Part shown: positions 22,139 to 31,889 of the stretch, one piece after another
Position numbering within the stretch: the stretch's first letter is position 1
How the letters are laid out: each line of letters starts with the position of its first letter
DNA from: Paracamarosporium sp. OC-R06-R3
Lineage: Eukaryota > Ascomycota > Dothideomycetes > Pleosporales > Didymosphaeriaceae
Length of the DNA: 64,000 nt
Assembly (NCBI GenBank): GCA_019828545.1
Contig: JACVRA010000091.1
Coordinates: 1 to 64,000, forward strand
Direction: 5' to 3'
Notes under the pieces: model-generated
Told to the model about the DNA's origin: nothing
Seen by the model: the letters and a program-made list of their open reading frames with translations, nothing else
Database searches by the model: none
Translations under genes and position numbers: made by a program

Positions 22139-23088
22139 CTTGACCTGGCCTGGTATGATCTTGAACAAAAGCGAACGCCGCGGTAGTAGATCTTTCCCCA
22201 AGCCATCATATACGTTTCTCACAGGCATGCATTCGTTTGCGCCATCCTTTCATGTCGGCACTGGTCAGCTCTTTGGGCGTCGCCACGGCAGTGATAGATT
22301 GATTGAGCCGGTGGGAGACCCGGAATAGGAGTGTGTATATTAATGTTAGATTGCGGTCTTGGTAGCGAGGCACGTGGAGCCCCACGTTTCGGCTTGTAAG
22401 TCTCGGCTTTCGAAACTGAGAGGATGGCGCACTAGACAGGTTACATGAGCGATCGTGTTTGTAAAGCGGGTTTCCACCACTAGTAGTCCAGAGTTAGACC
22501 AGTGGTGTTATGTTGTTCGACGAAATGCGTAGTTCAATATTGAGTATGCAAGACAAAGAGGGAAGAAAAGAATGCTGAGCAAGGCGTAATATGTATTTGC
22601 GGATTTGTGAGGTGAGCTGAGAGATAACAATGTCTGAAACAATGCACGAATCGTGAACCGACCAAATACAACCACCTACCGACAATAGCCACCACCATTC
22701 TCGCGAATCTGGAAGCCCACGTCATCCCGTCAGATCGCTCTCGCTCGAAGTTAGAGTTCTTCCCTTCCCATTCCATGACGAGCATTCTTGTCGTTCTCTA
22801 TGGGAGAACGCTTTAGCTACGGTGGGATCCTACTGGCGACTGGCGCTGATTCCTGCAATTGACTCGGATCTGCCAAGGGACGGCTTGCTTCCCGCGATGC
22901 CGCGTGAGCTCCTGATGCGAAGCGCGTGCCCTTTCGTTATCCTCAAGGACGCATGGCATAACCCGTGCGGCTCGTGCGTCCTTAGGTTGAGGTGAAATCG
23001 CGGACTGACTGCGCTCGAGATGGAAGTTTTGTGGCGCGCGGACAATGGCACGAGCTGTTTCCTTTCCGTATTAAGACTTTCAGCTGCC
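22139..23088. other. Intergenic, nothing recognised
   Basis: About 950 bp: AA9 promoter side and Nnf1 3' side. Only short chance frames. Confidence 0.5.
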
Positions 23089-23814
23089 TCACTTTTTCAT
23101 CTCTTTCTCCAATTCTCTCATCTCCTTGCTCAAGCCTTGAACCTCTTCTTGTCCCAGCATCTGCGCGCTTGTCTCCAGGTCTTGGATGACATTTTCAAGA
23201 CCATGGACGAGGGCTTCTATTTCGGCACGCTGGGCCGTGACAGTCGAGAGCAGTTGCGTGTTGGCTTGCTGTGTGTCGGCGAGTCGTGTGTTCATTTCGG
23301 CGGCTTGGGTTTCGAGGAAGGGCATGAGATGCGCTAGGTGAATTTCTGCGGGTGGCAGGGTGTGAGGGCTTTGCGCATATGGTCAGCCTCGATGTAACAG
23401 TAAATGTAGCTGTAGGCCGTCGAATAAAACTTACGGCACAGGCGTTTCAACAGGCCCACCATTGGCCTCGGCGCGCTTCTTCCGCAGTCTCGCGTCCTCG
23501 ATAGATTGATCCAAAGAATTGAGCAGCTGGACAACGTTCCGCTTTGCCATTATCTCGTCGAAGTTGAGCTTCCATGTGCGCTGGAGCTGATTGAGAACCT
23601 GGGATCGCAAACTCTCTAACACCTCGGGCGCTTGTTGCGCGGCGGTTGGGAAGCATGAGGCGAAGTTGTCAGGCGAGCACTTCTTCAGCGTCGCCTCGAC
23701 GGCTTGATTGTAGATGTTTATGAGACCTTGGGCGCGCGGTCCGGGCGTGTCTGCTATGGGCGGAGGCGGCGCTGGGGAGGGCGAACGCGATTCTGGCTTA
23801 GTCGCAGCCGGCAT
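23089..23814 (-). CDS. NNF1: Kinetochore protein Nnf1 (MIS12/MIND complex subunit)
   Basis: Two exons (23814-23435, 23368-23089), 219 aa. GTAAGT donor and CAAAG acceptor join GPVETPVP to PHTLPPAEIHL in frame. After a Pro-rich N-terminus come the helical segment RAQGLINIYNQAVEATLKKC and then WKLNFDEIMAKRNVVQLLNSLDQSI, the characteristic Nnf1/PMF1 core. A long C-terminal coiled coil follows (LSTVTAQRAEIEALVHGLEN). Nnf1 belongs to the Mis12 complex that links the inner kinetochore to Ndc80 during mitosis. Length and layout match fungal homologues. Confidence 0.88.
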
Positions 23815-24456
23815 CGTAGCGAAGAATTAATAGCGTAATGGCGGCCAGCGGCGCGAAGGAATGTTGGCAGCGGTGGTGAACCCGGGGAAGAGCGTGCTCC
23901 GGCGCATTCTACCACGGTGTTTACCACATCAACAGCCGCGAGACGCTAGAGGCGCACGTGATCAGGCGTCGCGACCCCGCGATCTGGCCTGCGCTCTATA
24001 CAGCACGTCCCGTAACAGACGGGAGATCATGACCCAGCTCAAACAGGACACAGCCTTGAAACTGCTATACATGGGATGATATTCGAGGGCGATCTGGTGC
24101 GAGGGGAGGCGGGTTCCGGGCTGCGGGGCCAAAGCTCGCCGCTAAGCGACCATCTCGTGCATCATGGAAGCTCAACACCATGACAGACGTGGCCATGCCC
24201 TGGTCGAGCGTTGGGAAATCAAGGCATCGCTAGACTAGCTTCCGCTGCCAATAGACCGTCTCCATCAGGCTTGCCGCACCAATGCCTTCGCTGTGACATG
24301 TAATATCCTGAGGTTGGCCTCCCAGCCCCCTCTGCCAGCCACCTGCGGCGTATGCCACCAAGGTCACGGCTGTACAAAATCGACTGCGCGTCCCGTGGTA
24401 CACTAATCATGCAGCCATTCCGCATACCCACATCCTGTTAGTGCTTCTCCAGCGAC
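23815..24456. other. Intergenic, nothing recognised
   Basis: About 640 bp GC-rich spacer between divergently oriented genes (Nnf1 minus, DUF3433 plus). It presumably holds both promoters. Confidence 0.5.
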
Positions 24457-27179
24457 ATGAGCCTGGAGTCCCAGTTCCACCTCAAGCAAACCAACGGCAA
24501 GTCCCACTCGACCGTCGACGGCTACGAGAGCCTCGCTGACAGTGACGCGCAGTCAGTCGCCCACGCCTTTCGCACTCGGACTCGCAGCAGAGCATTGCTG
24601 CGTCCCAGGCAGCCTCCGAGGGCTACTACAGCCTCTCCGAGAACTCGTCGAGCGAGAGTGATGGTCGCAAGCCCCGCTACACCACACCGCCTTCTCAGTA
24701 TCGCACGCCAGCAGAAAGCCATGAGCATTTGCATCTCCTCTCCGACGCACCGATAGCATCACTACGAGGAGTAGGCGTGCAGCGCCACCCACCACCTACC
24801 CACGACCGCCCCGTCTCCACAATCACCGAGGAGCGGCCAGATACCCGGGCTAGCAGGCAGCGTCCCATGGACTCGGAATCAATGGCCACCACTCCCGGCC
24901 TGGACACGACTCCATACATCCGCTTTGCTATCGACCAACTTACACGTGATGAGGAGGTGCGAGGCAGTCGCATGTACCCGCAAGGCCACGAAGATGCAAC
25001 ACAGGCGTCGGACCAAGAGCCCGACGACGAGGCCGACTACCCTGTCGAGCGCATAGTGTCGGACGAGAGCCTGGGCTACATGAAGCAGGATGCTCGCACA
25101 CAGGAAAGACTATCGCGTTACGTACCTCAGAGGCAATCCCGACCAGCACCAAGTGCAGCCGAGGACACAATGGCAGTGAAACAGCCATACCGGAGCAGGA
25201 CGCCAGAGCAGGCACAGAAAGACGTCTTCGTCGCCCACGACGTCCCCCATGCGCCATTGGACTTTGTTCCTGCCATCCTTCGCCCCGTCTGGCTGCTTCT
25301 GTTCGCCTTCGTCTGCATGCTCATGCTTGCAGCTCTCATCTTCTGTGCCATCTATTCGAACCGACAGAATGGCATTGGCCTATGGGACTACGCAGTGTTC
25401 GGTGACAGTCGGTATTTTCTCTTCGAATACCTTCCCACGCTCCTCGGCGCGCTCATTCTCCTGTGGCTCATACAGGTGCAAGTCGCGCTGCAGCGAGTGG
25501 TGCCTTTCATCGCCATGGCCTCAAACCGGTACCACCAGCGATCAGAAGCCATCTTCCTGCAGCTATATCCGACCCAGTTTCTGTTTCCCAGACTGGATTA
25601 CTTCCGCGCCGGCCAACCTTTAATCGGCGCTTGCTTCCTTGTTTTCTGGCTTTTCCAATGGACGATACCCCTTCTTGCATCTTCTTTCAACGTACGTTAT
25701 GACCTTGGTAGAACAGTCTGGCGATGGCTGGCTGTGCAGGGCGTCATCTGGACAGTTATTGTCCTATACATACTTTTGCTATTGGCACTGCTTTTGCTGG
25801 TAGTTTTCCTGCGCAAGCCGACCGGACTGAAGTGGGATCCCCGCTCTCTAGCCGATATCATCACGCTGCTCGAGCGCTCGAACATCACGAATGACTACAC
25901 CGGCGCCGAGACCTTTGAGAAGCAGGACTTTGACAACCTAAGAGGGCGATCTGACCGTATAGGATACTGGAGCTCGACAAGACGTCCCAATGACGTTTTT
26001 CACGGCATTGGCGAGGAGGGTGCCCCAACTCGAAGGTACTCGATCGAGGACGGACGCATCCGAGAGAAGGGCCCAGAGCGTACATATCCGGATCCAGCTA
26101 CTGTACAAAAAGGAGATCGTCCCAGTGACTTCTCTATCCGCATGGACATCCGCAGCCCGAATGTGCGCCTCCGATATCTTCCCTGGTGGCTCCGCAACTC
26201 GGCTGTACTCCTCTGGATCGTCACCGCAATGGTACTCCTCATCGCATTCCTAGTCATCAGCTTCGTCAACAACGCAGTCCGCCTAGGCTTCCTCCCCCAA
26301 GTCTTCGCGCGCACCAACGCCGGCGGCTTCTCCGCCTCCAACTTCCTCTACTCCTTCATCCCCGCTCTAATCGGCCAGATTCTCTTCCTCATCAGTCTCA
26401 CCTTCGACTACTCCTTCCGCGTCCTCCGCCCCTACATCTCGCTCTCCTCCAAAGGCGGTGCCACAGCAGAAACCTCCCTCCTCCTCGACTACGCCTCGCG
26501 GCTCCCCCTCTCCGCTACCTTCGCCGCCCTAGAAAACCAGCACTACCAAAACGCCATCCTCTCCCTCGTCTCACTCACTTCCCTCGCCATCCCCATCCTC
26601 GCAGGCGGCTGCTTCTGGACGCAATTCTACCGTGACGAAGACGCCGTCCGCGTCGCCGCCGACCTACCAGGCTACTACGCGCTCTGCTTCTTCCTCGCGC
26701 TGTACGCCGTCAGCCTGCTCGCTCTCTGGCCGGGCAGACGCCGCGCCGCGCTCCCCCACCGCAGCACCAGCCTCGCCGAGATCATCTCCTGGATCTACCA
26801 AAGCCCCATCCTGACAGACCGCGCGTTCAACCGGCCCCAGACTAAACCCGAGCTCGTCGCGCGCCTCATGGGCTCTGCGTACCTGGAGCGCACGTGGGCA
26901 CAGAGCATCACGTCGCTTATTCGCCCGTCCCGCGATAATTTGAAGACAGATCAGAGCGTGAGGAAAGGGGAGAAACACGTTGATAAGGATGGCATTGAAA
27001 AGCGCAGCTCGAGTCTCGACCCGGGGAAGACGAGGTACGGCTTTGGCATCCACGTTGGACGGGATGGACTCGAGCATTTGGGTATCGACCGTGTGAGGCG
27101 CGAGGGTCAGCGTTCGGGGCGCGAGCTGGTGATCTGGGAGGAGCAGAATCGGAGGAGTTGGGTGGGGTCTGCGGCTTGA
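24457..27179 (+). CDS. DUF3433 multi-pass membrane protein (5' reading frame unresolved)
   Basis: The main frame runs to 27179. It has an acidic, Ser-rich N-terminal tail and about nine hydrophobic segments in two similar halves (e.g. LRPVWLLLFAFVCMLML; LLWIVTAMVLLIAFLVISFV), matching the fungal DUF3433 architecture. The C-terminal tail is charged. The start is likely ATG 24457 (MSLESQFHLKQTNGKSHSTV). However, that frame shifts into the main frame somewhere in about 24547-24575, where both frames look coding (SDAQSVAH then HSDSQQSIAAS). No convincing GT..AG intron of normal length fits the phases, so an indel, sequencing error or unusual small intron is possible. Function of DUF3433 is unknown; likely plasma or internal membrane. 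Confidence 0.82.
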
Positions 27180-27923
27180 AGGGACCCATCAGACTAACAA
27201 CTAACATAACATAGCACACGGTGTGGCGGATAGATAGACAGCGAGTGAGCGTTTTCCTTTCTTTCTCTTTTCAACGTTGGGTTTTTGCAATGCTTTAGCG
27301 GCGCACGACATGAGCATACGGACACGGTTTCACGGATTCACGGCATGGCACGGCATGGTATGGCATTAAATGTTTCACGACTTTGTTTTCTGGGCGTTGA
27401 GTAGCGTGGCCAGGTGTGTATACGGACAGGGGCGGGGGGTGATACGCGTAATGAGTAGATTGATGGAACGATGGAAATGTAATTACGCTACGCGTGTATA
27501 TAGTGCGCAAACGAATACGTTGATTGCGAAATTGTCTCACGGTTAGGAGCGTAGCTGGTTCCTGTTCATTTGTGAAGCTGCGACTGGATGTGGGTGGAGA
27601 GAGGAAGCGTTGGATTGCATTGCGGCTCGTGGGCACGTCGCTACCCGCTAGTGTTGGGCTACATCAGACGTCTACCTACTCTGCATATCAGGTACTTCCC
27701 TAAACACCTATGTAGATCTATACACTGCAGCTTAGCTGGATGTGATGGATGGTAGTACGTGAGAGGGGTAGGTAGACAGAGCAAGGAGCGACCTCAGATT
27801 TCTCAGAAGAACATACGAAGGAGCTTGTTTTTATTGACTATTCAGTCACAGCGCTGAGGCCACTCAGGCTGAATGATCAATAGTACGGCCTCCCATAGCA
27901 GCGACCAGCAACTAACAGCCCAC
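27180..27923. other. 3' flank of DUF3433 gene with a diverged repeat copy
   Basis: About 740 bp without a gene. Roughly 27361-27575 is similar to 31563-31770 (see repeat entries). Confidence 0.6.
27361..27575 (+). repeat. Left copy of a diverged direct repeat
   Basis: By eye this segment aligns with 31563-31770 in the same orientation. Anchors include ATTAAATGTTT / ATTAGATATTT, GTAGCGTGG / CTAGCGTAG, ATACGCGTAATGAG / ATACGTGGAATGAG, CTACGCGTGTATATAG / CTACGCATGTACATAG and TTCCTGTTCA / TTCCTGTCCA. Many differences are transitions, often G-to-A or C-to-T in the right copy. No tool-based score is available. Confidence 0.55.
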
Positions 27924-29370
27924 CTACGACCCTTCCAAGACCCAATAGCCCCTATTATTAGGGTCCTCTGCCCTCATCTTGCTAGGCAGTGGCAAGAAAA
28001 TCACGCTCTCATCTTCGTCCTCGTCCCATTTGCCGTACAAGGCACACGGCCGGGGTGTAGTACCCTTACGGGTACTCCGACATGTTTTACATGCCCTGTT
28101 CTTAACATCGAATTTTGAGGCCTTTTTGGAGATGACTCCCGTCAGGATACAAGTATCCTCCGAAGGTTGCAATTTGTCCCACATCGCCCGGCGGTCCAGT
28201 TTGGCCTTGATATGACTAGTGAGGTCGTCCCATAGCCGGTCGACCAATTCCTTGTCCATCCTATTCTCCTTGACCACCACCCCCTCAGGCATTGCGAAAA
28301 TAATTGGTGGTCGACGAATGGGCACTTCGTCTTCTCCCTCACTCCCCAGTTCTCCTCGACTCACTTCATTTACAGAGTTCTGCAAGAGAAGGTCTCCGCC
28401 CACTGGAGTGATATCACGTCCCCCAAATACTGGGAATTGTGAACCGTGGCGTTCTGCCTGTTCCGACCGAGTCACAAAACTTTGTGGTACTTGAAGGAAC
28501 TGACCGCCCTCCACGTCCTCGGCGTCCACTGCAGCACGCTGCGAGCGGGTCCTCCTTGGACTACCACCTGCCTGCTCCCACCTTCGTTTTGTCGGCACTT
28601 TGGGCGCCTACATCTTATTAGTGAAAATTCTCCACATTTTTGACTGATATACCAATGGGACCTGGCTCGAATAGCTTGACTCCGGGTGCATAGCCGGAGT
28701 CACCGAGCTCTGAAGATGCGTGGCCATAGGCAATGCACTAGACGAGCTAAGCCTAGATGGCTGTCCTTGGTCATGAATTGACCTATCAATCTCGTGCTCG
28801 ACCTGGATGAGGTTGAGCCTCCTGATTTGGCTCTCGACCCTGTTTTGTGCTCAGGAAATCTCCGAGGCTTTCTTGTCCAGCGCCTTCTTCCGACCGTCCA
28901 GCTGGGCTGCGATAAATGCCCTTGTATCCTTCAACGACTTGTCCGGTGCGGGAAGGCCCGCCAAAAAAGCGTCCTCAGTGGCCCCTAGTTCCTATCCCAA
29001 AGTTATGAGCATACATTGTCTATGCAACGTAATGTGGCTTACCGCGTCCTCTGCCGCCGCAGCCCAGGCATCCTCGTCCTCGACCCTTTCATTCCATTTT
29101 TTTACCTTCTCGAGGTCTCTTCTAACTGCGGCCAATGCTGGGAAATCGTCCTCTGGCGCCATTGCGCCTTCCTGGACCGAGTGTTGCTCGGCCTGACCTT
29201 GCTGCTGCCGCTGGTGCTAACCAGACCGTGCATTGTCACGGCAAGGGAACATGATATATGCTTTAATTTCCTTTCAAAATGTGACGAAGGATGCCAGAAA
29301 TATTTATTGAAACCTGAGCACAACTCCGTGCGGGGTTCCTGCCTTCCTTCACGATTGCGGCTCGCCTCGG
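27924..29370 (-). pseudogene. Gene A: unrecognised multi-exon gene with in-frame stop
   Basis: Minus strand. Inferred exons: (29370)-29314, 29216-29043, 28991-28662 and 28607-27924. Introns have good acceptors (GGTTAG, GGATAG, GATGTAG) and all internal phases close. The product is Gln-rich, then helical and charged (LEKVKKWNERVEDEDAW; LDGRKKALDKKASEIS), then Ser-rich, ending in a domain with CKTCRSTRKGTTPRPC and an acidic patch (KWDEDEDES). One in-frame TGA at 28851-28853 interrupts the coding sense, where CGA (Arg) would be the simplest ancestor. The 5' end is unresolved: the first visible exon is closed by a TAA at 29371 and has no ATG. Family not recognised. Confidence 0.55.
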
Positions 29371-29615
29371 TTAACGCGTGTCACAACTCTGAGGATGGAA
29401 GCCGCACTGGCGACCTCAACTGACTCACAAGCAGATCGACTGCCAAAGGTGGCAGTCTAGCATTTCATCTTGTCCTGTGTGAGCGACATACGTTATCGAT
29501 GCGAAGACTAGTATACATTCTCCATTCCTGTAGTGAGCATCGCTTAAGAATGATGCAAGAAGAAAATCCAAAAACATCACGAATAATTGCTTTGTTTCCG
29601 ACCTACCATGTCAAC

Positions 29616-31159
29616 CTATCTTATTTCCAGTTCGCATATGCAGTCTTGCAAGTCTTGGATGGCTTCGTCCTTAGCCTTAATCTCCGCGTCCCAATGTGCC
29701 TTCAACTTGAGGTACCGACCTTTCCACTCGTCCCTCTGAGCCTCTGCCAATTCCTTGTTGGCAGCAAACCTTCTCCTTTGGAGGAGTATAGTCCTTTCTA
29801 TTTCGACCGAAAGCCGCAAAACCTCGGCCAGCATGTCCAGCAAGTCCTGAAGGGGCTGCGGCCCCGCCCAAACATGGTCTTTAAAATTTTCGGCGACCTC
29901 TGTCCGTCCCTTGATGTCAGGCTGAGGCCTGTCGTCCAGATACTCGGCCACAAGGTGTGAGGTCTTGTTTATGAATTTCATACAGTCCTTCATCTGACCT
30001 AGACTGCCCGCCTCGCCCAAGGCCGCGACCGTATCCTTGAGGACCTCTGTGTTTCCGGCCTGGTCGATTAGAGAAGAGACCATTTCGACCTGTGCGACCA
30101 TCTGCTCCGGCGTCAAGCCCTTCTGTGTCCTGTAGGCGTCGAGCACACCGGCCAGTGCGAGCTGCGATAAGTTAGGACTATACCACAATAAGATTCCGCC
30201 AGTCTGACCTTGTTTTGAAGGGACCGCAAGCCGCCAGCCTCATTGTGAATGGCCAGCAACTCTTTGAAGTTGTCCCCATCCCCGATGTTCTGGTATTCGG
30301 CCAGCATATCATTGACCTTTTTGATGACCTCGTCGTTCTCTTTGACGTCCTGGAGGTTGGCTGTCCGCCGAACAGATAGGAACAGATCGACGACCTTCTC
30401 GAGATCGCTCTAACTCCCGACCTTACTGGTCATAGAGATCGCGGCCTTCATAAACCTCAGTGCGCCCGATAGGCCATCCGGCATAATGAAGTGCTTTCTT
30501 GCATATTGTACTAGCGATATAGCGACCCGAAGCTCGTTCTCGTCCTTCAAATCGCCCTCCTCGAGTATTGATTCCACACACGCAGAACGCGAAATGACTC
30601 TCTGCAAACCTCGACCCCGCCATCCGCCAGGAGTGGTTCCACATACGCACAACGCGAAACCATCTCCTGCAAGCCATCAACCCCGCCAGCAGCACCAAGA
30701 ATGGCACGTATTTGAACGAGGCCCTCCATGCCCACCTCTCGAGCAAGCGATAATGCAGAATTCTGAATTTCAGCTTCCTCGGGTGGCACACGAGGTATGG
30801 CATCCATAGCCTCTGCCCTTCCCTCTGCCTTTCCCTCCGACCTGCCCTGTGCCTTTGCTTTGAAAACAAAGTCCCGCAACTCCACGGCGTGTGCATGCGC
30901 AGCCACGAGTGGATGTGCCTTGTCCCTGGTGCGAAGCTGGTGTAGCTCCTTCTGCACGTCCTGCCATTCTTTCCTGTCATATGTAAGCGATGATGAAACT
31001 TAATTTCCTGTTGCAATTTTACTCTTTTTCGGCCGATTGTGCGTCCCTCTCAAACGGGTCAATGAACCCCGTCAGGTCCACATCCAAGGCCAAAAGTTTC
31101 GTCCAGAGAAAGAGGTCGTCTTTTGAAGGGCCCTTCCCGCGAACATCTGCGGGTGCCAT
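29616..31159 (-). pseudogene. Gene B: unrecognised coiled-coil protein gene with one in-frame TAG
   Basis: Minus strand, ATG at 31159. Exons 31159-31023, 30973-30661, 30601-30209 and 30161-29616 close in phase to 463 codons including the stop. A TAG at 30410-30412 falls mid-frame in exon 3 with coding sense continuing on both sides (MTSKVGS / SDLEKVVDLFLS). The product starts GKGPSKDDLFLWTKLLALDV, is helical throughout, has an Ala/Gly/Glu repeat (GRSEGKAEGRAEAMD) and ends in a coiled coil (ELAEAQRDEWKGRYLKLKAH). The 30660-30602 intron is unusual, because its flanks are a 65-bp near-duplication. No known family. Divergent from gene C, with 215 bp between the two ATGs. Confidence 0.55.
30538..30667 (-). 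repeat. 65-bp imperfect tandem duplication within gene B
   Basis: On the minus strand two adjacent segments of about 65 bp are similar. The first begins GGCTTGCAGGAGATGG and the second GGTTTGCAGAGAGTCA. Both then continue TTCGCGTT.TGCGT.TGTGGAA. Because 65 is not a multiple of three, the duplication either shifts the frame or is absorbed as a 59-nt intron (GTTTCG..TTTGCAG). Boundaries are approximate. Confidence 0.6.
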
Positions 31160-31374
31160 TTTTTAAGGAAAGAAGAAGATTTATTAAAAAAGGAATTTTC
31201 TATGATTTCGTGTTTTCGGTGTGCGTGGCAGAATGCAACTGCCGTGATTGATGATGGATTGGGGTGCGATTACGTGATTGTGGAGGAAGAGGAAGGAACG
31301 CATCCCGCCGTTTTGCTATCGAGAGAATTTGTTCCCTCTTTCTTACCACACGCATTCATACTAGATCTGACATC
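31160..31374. promoter_or_regulatory. Divergent promoter region of genes B and C
   Basis: 215 bp between the two start codons. AT-rich near gene B (AAAAAAGG tract) and pyrimidine-rich just upstream of gene C. No specific motif assigned. Confidence 0.4.
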
Positions 31375-31620
31375 ATGTGTCGTTACGATAAAGAGCTGGC
31401 CACGTCCGAGTGGAACGAGACGTACCACACCAGTGAGGCGACACTTTTCGGCCCCGATGGCCGTAGGTCCACATTGAAAAGGAAGCAGGACAAGGCCGAC
31501 CTGTATACGTCCAGCAGCTGCATTACTCTACACGTTTGACTAACCAATAATAGATTGAAGGAAGTCATGGAATTAGATATTTTACAACTTGGCTTGGATT
31601 TTGAGCGTTTACTAGCGTAG
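31375..31620 (+). CDS. Gene C: tiny intron-containing gene, 64 aa, unknown
   Basis: Two exons (31375-31502 and 31554-31620). The 51-nt intron has a GTATAC donor, a perfect GACTAAC branch point and a TAG acceptor, and splicing joins CT+A to continue KADLLKEVMELDILQLGLD. The product is highly charged, starts MCRYDKELATSEWNETYHTS, has a basic stretch (RRSTLKRKQDK) and ends in a predicted amphipathic helix. No stop codons or frame breaks, in contrast to its neighbours. The 3' exon overlaps the right copy of the direct repeat, so the C-terminal sequence could be fortuitous. No family recognised. Confidence 0.45.
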
Positions 31621-31770
31621 TGTGAAACGTGTATAGGGGTGGTATACGTGGAATGAGCATATCGACTAACTAGCTAATAGGCGACAATAGAAGATGCGAC
31701 TACGCATGTACATAGCGTACAGATGAAGAACACATAATAACATCGAAAAATTCTTTCCTGTCCAAGAAAT
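31563..31770 (+). repeat. Right copy of the diverged direct repeat
   Basis: Counterpart of 27361-27575, same orientation. It overlaps the last exon of gene C and its 3' flank. Apparent excess of C-to-T and G-to-A differences relative to the left copy. Confidence 0.55.
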
Positions 31771-31889
31771 AAAAGTTGAGGCCTGTGGGTGCTCAATATT
31801 CCTGTAGTGAGGAAATTACCAATACTGACCATTCTCTATGTACCAATCTAATTGATCCTGCCCTCCTCGCAGTGTTCCCTCCTCGTAGT

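Noticed and set aside
26186..26635. Pro/Arg/His-rich frame inside the DUF3433 gene
   Set aside because: Shifted-frame shadow of GC-rich coding sequence with low-complexity composition.
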